This document shows positions 16,470-26,700 of a stretch of DNA of 64,000 bases, in pieces. Source of the DNA: an uncultured Acetatifactor sp. (GTDB taxonomy: Bacteria; Bacillota; Clostridia; Lachnospirales; Lachnospiraceae); contig CAJTMX010000026.1 in the NCBI GenBank assembly GCA_910577235.1, positions 1 to 64,000 of the forward strand, in the 5' to 3' direction. The notes beneath the pieces are model-generated. The model saw only the letters and a list, made by a program, of their open reading frames with translations. It made no database searches and had not been told where the DNA came from. The position numbers and the translations under genes were made by a program. The number at the start of each line of letters is the position of its first letter. The stretch's first letter is position 1.

Positions 16470-16918
16470 AGAAAGAGGAACAAAAAGACCTTTTGATTGG
16501 GGAAGAAATCGCCATCCGTCAGATTGGCGTCCCCTATGGCTGGCTCTACCGGCGCACGGAACCCGGCTATCTTCTGGCAGACGGAACCGCCCTTTTGGAA
16601 TGCGAGCGTGACAGCGCAGGCCGCTATAAAGGCGGCGCGGGGCTGGACGGGGTGTACCTGCATACCGGGCGGCTCTATGTGCCGGTGCTGGCGGAGGACG
16701 GCAAAGTCCGCGCCTTTCAGGAGGTGCGCCCGGAAAACTACCTTGCCGCCGCCGAAATGAGCGCGGAGGGAAACTATAACCAGATTGACGGCATCATCAA
16801 CAATGAACCGCCGCCAAAGCCCTCTGTGCTGGATGCCCTCAGCCAGTGCCGGCAGGATGCCGCCAAAGGTCACGATACGCCAAAGAAGCCCCCGCGCGGA
16901 CAGGAGGTGGAGCGATGA
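16466..16918 (+). CDS. Hypothetical ICE protein with KPSV tail motif
   Basis: I do not recognise a named family for this 150-residue protein. The N-terminal two thirds look like a small beta-rich domain (YLLADGTALLECE, GRLYVPVLAEDG). The C-terminal part contains KPSVLDAL (near residue 117), a variant of the motif shared with other proteins of the element. It overlaps both neighbours by ATGA, so it belongs to one tightly coupled set of small genes after topB. Confidence 0.6.
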   Translation: MKKEEQKDLLIGEEIAIRQIGVPYGWLYRRTEPGYLLADGTALLECERDSAGRYKGGAGLDGVYLHTGRLYVPVLAEDGKVRAFQEVRPENYLAAAEMSAEGNYNQIDGIINNEPPPKPSVLDALSQCRQDAAKGHDTPKKPPRGQEVER

Positions 16919-17190
16919 AGCTGTCCGGAACCGAGAGGGAAACCATCGTGCTGTATAACGAAGCAGAAGCCGCCGCCAGCATCTACACCCACAATGCCGC
17001 CCTTTGCCGGCAGCTTTCCGAACTGTGCGGCACTTACCCCGGACAGGTACGGCAGACCGGAGACAACGGATATGGCGGGCTTTCCTTTGAACTGCCGAAA
17101 AAATGGGTACGCATCACCCCGCCCCGTGTCCTTACCCCTGCACAGCGGGCGGTGCTGGATCAGATGAACGAGAAAAGGCGCGGCGGCTGA
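16915..17190 (+). CDS. Hypothetical small ICE protein
   Basis: The 91-residue protein begins MKLSGTERETIVLYNEAEA and has a Tyr/Pro-rich KKWVRITPPRVL segment near its end. Proteins with this start are common in Tn1549-type elements, with no function known to me. The ATG at 16915 overlaps the previous stop by 4 nt; its own TGA is the last signal before a new promoter. Confidence 0.6.
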   Translation: MKLSGTERETIVLYNEAEAAASIYTHNAALCRQLSELCGTYPGQVRQTGDNGYGGLSFELPKKWVRITPPRVLTPAQRAVLDQMNEKRRGG

Positions 17191-17219
17191 TTGTCCCCGC
17201 TGTCCGGCTGTGGTATAAT
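17191..17219 (+). promoter_or_regulatory. Sigma-A-type promoter before the 17264 gene
   Basis: TTGTCC at 17191-17196 and TATAAT at 17214-17219 are separated by 17 nt, with a TG pair just before the -10. It lies right after the stop of the preceding gene and 45 nt before the next start. Confidence 0.7.
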
Positions 17220-17263
17220 CAAATCCGGCAGACAAACGGGCAAAAACACGGAGGATGCAGAAC

Positions 17264-17677
17264 GTGAAAAACAGCACTACCCCCAAATGGGCAAAACAGA
17301 AGAATAAAGCGGCGCGCCACGCTGCCCGCATCCGCATGGCGCGGCAATGGCTCCCCTCCTATACGGGGACGCACCTTGTCCGCGCCTACCGGGAAAAATT
17401 CAAGGTCGATGTGCCGACCGCGCTGAATGACTTAGAGGAAATCGGCGCACTGACCCCGGAGCAGGCAGCGGTGAAGCGGCAGGCGGAACAGAAACGCCAG
17501 GAGCATCTGCGGCGGGAACGGGAGGCAAAGAAACAGCAATCCTTTTATGACCGCTTCCCGGATTCGGACGACCGCTTTTATTTTATCGCCGGTTACACCT
17601 CCGGCGGCGCACCCTATGGCGTAACATGGGAAGAAATGGGGCTTTCCCCCTGGGAACTCCCCGGAGAAGAATCATAA
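17264..17677 (+). CDS. Conserved hypothetical ICE protein
   Basis: This 137-residue protein has a very basic start (MKNSTTPKWAKQKNKAARHA), a HTH-like middle (YTGTHLVRAYREKFKVDVPTA) and a Glu/Arg/Lys helix before a Tyr/Phe-rich C terminus. The middle resembles small RNA- or DNA-binding proteins but no family is certain. The GTG at 17264 fits the GGAGGA ribosome binding site (9 nt); the ATG at 17255 directly abuts it. It has its own promoter and is followed by a terminator, so it forms a single-gene unit. Confidence 0.6.
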   Translation: MKNSTTPKWAKQKNKAARHAARIRMARQWLPSYTGTHLVRAYREKFKVDVPTALNDLEEIGALTPEQAAVKRQAEQKRQEHLRREREAKKQQSFYDRFPDSDDRFYFIAGYTSGGAPYGVTWEEMGLSPWELPGEES

Positions 17678-17691
17678 CAACCATCCACACA

Positions 17692-17728
17692 CCCGGAGCA
17701 GGACGCACCTGTTCCGGGCTTTTATTTT
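17692..17728 (+). terminator. Intrinsic terminator just before the giant helicase gene
   Basis: CCCGGAGCAGG (17692-17702) pairs with CCTGTTCCGGG (17708-17718) with one G-U pair, followed by CTTTTATTTT. The ribosome binding site of the next gene begins only a few bases later, leaving no room for a promoter. Confidence 0.8.
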
Positions 17729-17746
17729 GCGAAAAAGGAGGGAAAC

Positions 17747-20700
17747 ATGGCGAATAAGCTACAATATGTGTCGCAGCTTGCAGACCAGACCGCCAAAGCG
17801 GTCACAAGGAACGCCCACGGCTGGAAAAGCTATCTTACCACTGCATCGCGGCTCTATAAATACTCGTTTGATGAACAGCTTTTAATCTACGCCCAGCGCC
17901 CGGACGCCACCGCCTGCGCCAGCATGGAACTGTGGAATGAGGATATGCGCCGCTGGGTCAAGGCCGGCTCCAAGGGCATTGCGCTCATCAATAAGGACGG
18001 CATCCGCCCGCGCCTGACCTATGTTTTCGATGTGGCGGACACCCGCCCGGTGCGGGGCGCAAGGATGCCCTATCTGTGGGAACTGAAAGACGAACACCAC
18101 GCCGCCGTCCTGGATACGCTCGTGAAGCGGTACGGAGAAACGGAAAGCCAGGACATCGGGCAGGCGCTGATGGAACAGGCAAAACACGCGGTAGAGGAAG
18201 TGTACCCCGAACTTCTGGCCGACCTTGCCTACGACACCCAGGGCAGTCTTTTGGAGGAACTGGACGACCTTAACCTGGAAGTGCGTTTCCGCAACCTCCT
18301 GACGGCCAGCGTCCAGTACACGCTCCTCACCCGCTGCGGCCTAAACGCCGCCGACTATCTGGACGATGAAGATTTTGACGGCATCAGTGAATTTTCCACC
18401 CCCGCCGTCCTCCACCACTTAGGCAGCGCCGCCAGCGAAGTGTCCATGAATATGCTGCTGGAAGTGAAAAAGGGCATCCGGCAGGCAGAGAAAGAAAAAG
18501 CGCAGAACCGTCAAAAAAACAGGGAAAAAACCCTTGCAAAAGAGCCGGTGATCGGTTATACTAAAGGCAAGGAAGAATTTAGCACGTTAAAGCATGAAAG
18601 TGAAGAAAGGAGCATAGAAAATGGCAGAACTGGCATACAAGAAGATGGGCGATTACCAGATTCCCGACCTGATGATGGACGGGGAGGACGAGATGGAGGA
18701 AATGCCGCTGGGCAAGTACGGACGGATGCGGCAGACCTTTCTCCAGGAACGGCACAAGGAACGGTACACCTCGATGCTTCTGACCGGGCGGCTGGAAGCC
18801 CACCTGCGGGAGATCGACCAGCAGGCACAGGAACAGATAGACCGGATCGTGGCGGACTTAAAGAAACAGAACCACGTGGACGAAGCGATGAAAGCCCGCG
18901 ACCAGATGGGATGGGTGCAGGCGGTCAACAGCTTCACCGCACAGGCGGAGGAAATGGTACTGAACGAGATCGTTTACAAGTAAATCAGGAAAACCAGCAG
19001 GCGGCGGGCGAACAGCCCGCCGTTTCTGCGTCTGCAAAGCCGGCATTTACACAGTTTTCCCTGTTCCCTACCGTGGAACAGCAGATTGAAACCATTGCCC
19101 ATGTGCAGAAAACCGAGCAGGAACTCCGCCCCGCCGCTGCCGCCGGAAAAGTGACGGATGCCGTCATCGGGCGCGCCCTCACCAGCGGCAGCAATGAGCG
19201 AAACAGTATTTTGCGTATCGTGGCCTTTTTCCAGAAAGACCCGCCGGAAGAACTTGCCGCCGATTTTCTGCAAAAGGAATACCGCACCGGCGGCAAAGGG
19301 CTTAACATTGCGGGGCATGAGTATTCTTTGTGGTTCAGTCAAAGGGGCATCCACATCGCGCCGGGACGTTCTGCCGGGGGAGGTTCCCTTGTCACATGGA
19401 AGCAGGCGGCGGCACAGATTAGCCAGCTTCTGAAAGACGGCCAGTTTGCCAGCCAGGACAACATCGACGCGGCGCGGGACAACGAGTTTCGGGAACTGTC
19501 CGAAAAGCTGTGGTATCTGCGCCAGAATTTCAGCGACGAAGCAAGGGAAAAGGGCTTACTGCCCACCATTGACGCGCTGTACGGCGGTTTCCCGGACAGC
19601 ACGGAAAAGATTGCCGCACTCTTAAAAGACCCGTCAGAACGCGCCAAAATCGCGCAGGAGGTAAAGCAGCTTGCAAGCGCCCATCAGCGGAACCCGGAAC
19701 TGTTACGGTTCCGCCAGCAGATACCGCCCCATGATTTATATACCCGCCTGACCGATATGGATAAGCCGGTGACGGCTTTTCAGGCGGCAGCGGGTTTTTC
19801 CCCTGCCCGTGGCGCATTTGTCACCGAGGATGAAATCACCCGCCAGCTCACCGGCGGCTCCGGGGTTTCCGAGGGCAAGCTCCGCATTTACTCCTACTTC
19901 ATGCAGGGCCATGACGCCGCCGAGTGCATTGCCTTTCTGAAAAATGAATACGGCATCGGCGGGCATGGCTACATTGGATTTGACGAATGGCACGACGGCA
20001 AAGGAATCAAACTGTCCCGCGCTGACGATTTTTCCGAGGGCAATTATGATACGGTCATGCTGAACTGGAAACAGATACACAAGCGGATTGCCGGACTAAT
20101 CAAAGAAGATCGGTATCTGAACCGCAGGGAAAAGGCATATCTGCCGGAATATGAAAAAATGCGGCTTGCCAGGAGCCTGTATGTGTTCCAATACTATGAC
20201 CCCAACGACACGGATAAAACAATCCCCCACGACTGGAATTTTGACGCGCCAAAAAAGGTGTTCCGCCCCATACTGGACGACCCGGAACAATGCGCGGCGC
20301 ACTATGAGCAGATGGTCAAGGCGCTGGCAATGGTATCCCCGGACGACCGCGCCTACAAGCTGATGGAACCGTCACTCCGGGATATGGGCGCGTATCTGCG
20401 GGGCGAATATTCCTTATTCACCCCTCTGCCCGAAGCTGTCTTGCAGGAGGAACGCCAGAAAAAGCAGGAGCAAAAACAGAAAGAAAAGAAAAGCGCCGGT
20501 AAGCATACGGAAGAACCCGCCGGCAGTCTTGCAGCGGCGGCAAAAGCCCTCTCCCGCAAGAAAAAGCCCGCCCCGCAAGAGGACAAAGAGGGCCAGCAGC
20601 TTACCCTGGATATGTTCGGGCTTTTGTCTGACCCCGCCACACCATCCACGCCGGAAATGGAACAGCCGCAGGCAGAGCCAGCCGCACCGGAAACAGCCGC

Positions 20701-23700
20701 AGCCGCCGAGCCGGATGTACCCGAAGCTACTGCAAACGCGGAGCCGGATATACCCGAAGCTGCCGTGAACACGGAACCGGAAAACCCTGCCGCCCGGTAT
20801 GACCTGGGCTATGGACACCTGGGCAACGGCCTGACGGTCTGGAACCGTTTGGAAGAAGTACACGGCGATTATAAGACGGTTGCCCATATCGACCCCGACC
20901 GCACCGTAACCTTTTATGACGCAGGCTTGCCGGAGGAAATCCGGGAAGAAATCCAGAAAATCGCCGCCACCAGCGAAATGACCGTTTCCGCGACCCAGGA
21001 CGCGCCGGTATTTTCCACGCCGCCCCAGGAGCCGGAACGGGTGCAGGATATGGAGCAGGCCAGAGAACCAGAACCAGAGCCGGAAAAGGCGCAGGACGCG
21101 CCCGCTGCGGACAAACCAGAGCCGGAAACCGCAGGCGGCAATATCGTACCATTCCCTGCGCCGGAGGACGGAACGGAACCCACCGGCGCGGGTGCAGGGC
21201 AGACACAGAAAACCCCTGAAACAGCCGCCGCAGACGAACCGAACCTTACGCTCAATGTAGAGGAATACCTGAACCTCAAAGCGGCCCATCCTGACAAGCT
21301 GGTAGGCGTTCAGGTGGGGGAAACCATCCTCTTTTACGGCACGGACGCAGAAGAAGCCGCGCCTGCCCTGGGAAGAAAAACCGTTACCCGCGAAATCCCC
21401 GATTTGGGGACAGTTTCCGTCACCGGCGCGGCTGGCTGGCAGTCTGTCCTGAAAAAGCTGCTGGAACACGGAAAAAGCGTGGTGCTTGCGCGGCCTGACG
21501 CAGAACGCGGCAAGGATGCGCCCTATGAAATCATCAAGGAGCGCAGCGCGGCGGATTATATCCCTGTCGGCATGGAACTGACCATTGACGGGCGGCTGAT
21601 GAAGATTGACAGCGTGGACTACAACGCCGGAACCGTCAGCCTGCAAGATATGGAACTGCGGGGCTGGTTCCCCATTTTCCGCAGCGAAAGCATCCCCTTT
21701 GTGCGGCAGTTTGTGGAGGAAGTCCAGCAGGAGCATTTTACAGCGGAACCCATGCAGGAGCCGGAACAGCCCCAAACCTCCGATTTAGACAGGGCAAAGC
21801 AGCTTATTGAACAGTTTGCCTATTCTGAATACGGCAGCGATGATGTGGATTTCTCCGACTTGGAGCATATCGGGATTGCCTATACCACGATTACAGACGA
21901 TGAACTGGAAATCCAGGTCAATGTGGATTTGGTGCATTTCAGTGTTAGCCAGCTTGTAGAGGGCGTATGTGTGGAAAGGCGGGACTATGACAGCCTGCGG
22001 GAACTGATTGACCATGAACTGGCAGACCTTGATTTTGACGACCTGATTTATCTGTCCCCCGAAGCGGAAAGGCGGCTGGAACAGCAGACAGAAAAAGAAC
22101 CGGAACCGATGGAGATTGACGGCGGGCAGATTACCGAAACCCCGGCGCAGAAGCAGGCCCGCCGCCGCGCCCAGGAGGAAGTGGGCGGCAGGGTATTCCC
22201 CAGCGAGATTATTTTACAGCCCCTGCGGTTTGAACCAGAGCGCCACAACTTCCAGATTACGGATGAAAATTTAGGCGTGGGCGGTGAAAAAACCAAGTAC
22301 CAGTACAACGTGGAAGCCATCCGCACCCTGAAACAGATTGAAGCCGAAAAACGCCTTGCCACACCGGAGGAACAGACTATTTTGTCCCGCTATGTGGGCT
22401 GGGGCGGCATTTCCCACGCCTTTGAGCCAGACGACCCCAGGTGGGCAAAGGAATACGCCGAACTGAAAGAACTGCTCACCCCTGCGGAGTACCAGTCCGC
22501 ACAAAGCACGGTTCTCAACGCCCATTACACCAGCCCCACCGTTATCCAGGCAATCTACAACGCGGTGGAACAGATGGATTTTACGCCTGGGACAGTTTTG
22601 GAGCCGTCTATGGGTATCGGAAACTTTTTCGGGATGCTGCCGGAAAAATTGGCGGCGGCAAAACTCTATGGCGTGGAACTGGACGACCTGACCGGGCGCA
22701 TCGCAAAACAGCTATACCAAAAGGCGGATATTACAGTAGACGGCTTCGAGCGCACCGACCACCCGGACGATTTCTTTGACCTGGCGGTGGGCAACGTCCC
22801 CTTTGGCAGCTATCAGGTACATGACAAGCGGTACGACCGCCAGAACCTGATGATACACGACTATTTCATCACCAAAACGCTGGACAAGGTGCGTCCCGGC
22901 GGCATTGTGGCCTTTATCACCACCAAAGGCACGATGGACAAGAAAAACAGCAAAGTGCGGGAAGCGCTGGCGCAAAAAGCCGATTTATTAGGCGCAGTCC
23001 GACTGCCCAGCAATGCGTTCAAAGCCAACGCCGGAACCGAAGTCACCACGGACATCCTCTTTTTCCAAAAGCGCGACCGCATCCCGGAAAAACTCCCGGA
23101 ATGGGTGGAGGCCGGGCAGACGGAGGACGGCATCCCCCTGAACCGCTACTATTTGGAACACCCGGAAATGGTGCTGGGGACAATGACAATGGGGCGCAGT
23201 ATGTACGGCAATGAAACCGAAACCTCCTGCCAGCCCATCCCCGGCGCAGACCTTTCCAAGCAGCTTGCAGACGCTATCCGGCATATCGCACCGCCTGACC
23301 GGGAACTGCTGGAAGTGGATGCCGGACAGGACGGGGAAGAACTGGAAAGCATCCCCGCAGACCCATCTGTACGCAATTTCAGTTACACCCTATCCAATGA
23401 TAAGCTGTACTTCCGGGAAAACTCCCGCATGACCCAGGCCGTCCTTGGCAAAACCCCCACGGAGCGCGTCAAGGGCATGATCGGCATCCGGGACAGCGCC
23501 CGCCGCCTGATTGACTTGCAGCTTGCCGGCGCGGACGATACCGAAATCCAGTCCGAGCAGGCAAAATTAAACCGGCTCTATGATGCGTTCAGCGCAAAAT
23601 ACGGGCTTCTTAACAGCACCGGCAACAAGCTGGCCTTTGAACAGGATTCCTCCTACCCGCTGCTCTGCTCCCTGGAAATCATCAACGAGGAGGGGAAACT

Positions 23701-26700
23701 GGAACGCAAGGCGGATATGTTCACCCGGCGCACCATCCAGACCCACCGCGCCGTTACCAGCGTGGACACGGCTGTGGAGGCGCTGGCGGTATCTATCGGG
23801 GAGAAAGCCTGCGTGGATTTGGGCTACATGGCGTCCCTGATGGGCGGCTCTGAAAAAATCCCGCAGATTGTGGAGGACTTAAAAGGCATCATCTTCAAAG
23901 ACCCCTCCACCGGCCCCTTTGACCTGGAGGACGGCGGCACACACTGGCACCAGGGCTGGCAGACGGCGGACGAATACCTTTCCGGCAACGTCCGGGCCAA
24001 GTTAGCGATTGCCCGCGCCGCCGCCAAGGAAAACCCGCAGTTTGCCGTCAACGGCGAAAAACTGGAACAGGTGCAGCCCAAAGACCTGACCGCTTCTGAA
24101 ATCAGCGTCCGGATCGGCGCGTCCTGGATAGACCCCAGGTATTACCAGCAGTTTATGTTTGAACTGCTCCACACGCCTGCATACTTGCAGGAGCGGAAAA
24201 TCAAGCTGCAATATGCCCCCGTCACCGGCGAATGGAACGTGCAGGGCAAAAGCGCGGACAACCGGGATAACGTGCGCGTCTACGCCACCTACGGCACAAA
24301 GCGCATCAACGCTTATGAAATCTTTGAACAGACCTTAAACCAGCGGGATGTGCGGATCTTCGATACAAAGATGGAGGACGGAAAGGAGGTGCGCGTCCTC
24401 AACGAAAAACAGACCGCCATCGCCCAGCAGAAGCAGGAAGCCATGTGCGAAGCGTTCAAGGACTGGATTTTCAAAGACCCGGAGCGCCGGGAAACCCTTT
24501 GCAGGCGTTACAACGAGAAATTCAACTGCATCCGTCCCCGCGAATATGACGGTTCCCATATCCGTTTTGCGGGCATGAACCCGGAAATTGCCCTGCGTAC
24601 CCATCAGGAAAACGCCGTGGCGCGGATGCTCTACGGAAAAAATTCACTGCTCGCCCACTGTGTCGGCGCGGGCAAGACCTTTGAAATGATTGCCGCCGCA
24701 ATGGAGGGCAAGCGGCTGGGCCTGAACCAGAAATCCTTATTCGTCGTCCCCAACCACTTAACGGAACAATGGGGCGGCGATTTTTTGCGCCTTTACCCCG
24801 GCGCAAAGGTGCTGGTTGCCACCAAACGGGACTTTGAGCCTGCCCGCCGCAAGAAATTCTGCGCCCGTATCGCCACCGGCGACTATGACGCGGTGATTAT
24901 CGGACACTCACAGTTTGAGAAAATCCCCCTCTCCCCGGAACGGCAGAAAGCCGTCATTGAGGGGCAGATCAGCGAAATCGTCACCGCCATTGCCGAAGCA
25001 AAAGCCGAGGACGGCGAGCGCTACACCATCAAGCAGATGGAGAAAACCAAGAAAAATCTCGAAGCCAAGCTGCAAAAGCTGGCGGACGGCAAGAAGAAAG
25101 ACAGCGTTGTGACCTTTGAGGAATTGGGCGTTGACCGTTTGTTTGTGGACGAAGCCCACGGGTTTAAGAACCTCTTTTTACACACAAAAATGCGGAACGT
25201 GGCGGGGATTGCACAGACAGACGCGCAGAAATCCAGCGATATGTTTGCCAAATGCCGCTACATGGACGAAATCACCGGCGGGCGCGGCATCGTATTCGCC
25301 ACCGGAACCCCGGTCAGCAATTCAATGGTAGAATTATATACCATGATGCGCTACCTCCAGTTTGACACGTTGGAGCAGAACGGACACCGCCACTTTGACG
25401 CATGGGCGGCGGACTTTGGCGAAAAGGTCACGGCGATGGAATTAAAGCCGGAGGGCAGCGGCTTCCGCTCCAAGACCCGGTTTGCGAAGTTTTACAACCT
25501 GCCGGAACTGATTTCTATCTGGAAAGAAGCCGCCGACATCCAGACCGCCGATATGCTCAACCTCCCCGTGCCAAAAGCAGAATATATCACCGTCACCACG
25601 GAACCCAGCGGGTTCCAGAAAGAAATGGTGGAGGAACTTGGCGAGCGTGCGGAAAGTGTGCGCGGAGGCCAGGTTGACCCCCATATCGACAATATGTTGC
25701 GCATCACTTCGGACGGGCGCAAGCTGGCGCTGGATCAGCGGCTGCAAAACCCGCTTTTACCCGACGACCCGGACAGCAAGGTCAACGCCTGCGTGAAAAA
25801 TATCGTGCAGGAATGGCAGGCCAGCACGGAGATTTCAGGGACGCAGTTAGTGTTTTGCGACCTCAGCACACCCAAAGGCGACGGCTCATTCAACGTCTAT
25901 GACGACATCAAGGAAAAGCTGATTGCTAAGGGCATCCCCGAAGCAGAAATCGCTTTTATCCATGACGCCAACACGGAAACCCAAAAGGCGGAACTGTTCG
26001 CCAAGGTGCGGCGGGGGCAGGTGCGTGTTTTAATCGGCTCCACGGCAAAAATGGGCGCAGGCACGAATGTGCAGAACCGCATTGTCGCGTCCCACGATCT
26101 CGATTGCCCCTGGCGTCCTGCCGATTTGGAGCAGCGCGCCGGCCGTTCTCTGCGCCAGGGAAACATGAATGCGTCGGTGAAAATGTTCAAGTATGTCACC
26201 AAAGGGACATTCGACGCTTACAACTGGGGGCTGGTGGAAAACAAGCAGAAATTTATCGGCCAGATCATGACCTCCAAAAGCCCCGCCCGCTCCGCCGAGG
26301 ATGTGGACGCCACCGCCCTTTCCTACGCCGAGGTCAAAGCCCTTGCCACCGGCGACGACCGCATCCGCGAAAAAATGGATTTGGATGTGCAGGTTTCCAA
26401 GCTGAAAATGCTCAAAGCCAACCACACCTCCCAGCAGTACGAAATGCAGGACAAGGCGCTGAAATACTACCCGCAGAAAATCGCGGAAACCAAGCTGTTA
26501 ATCGAAGCGCTGACGGCGGATTTGCCAACGGTGCAGGCCCACCCGGTCAAGGACGATGCCTTTTCCATGACTGTCATGGGGCAGACCTACACGGAGCGAA
26601 AGGCAGCGGGCGAAGCGGTGATTAAGGCGTGTATGCTGATGGACGACCCGGAAAAAATCGTGGATTTGGGCGAGTTTCGCGGCTTCCCCATGCAGCTAAG

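Noticed and set aside
20414..21775. Minus-strand reading frame of 453 codons inside the helicase gene
   Set aside because: Gly/Phe/Arg-rich shadow of a Pro/Glu-rich coding stretch; no domain recognisable.
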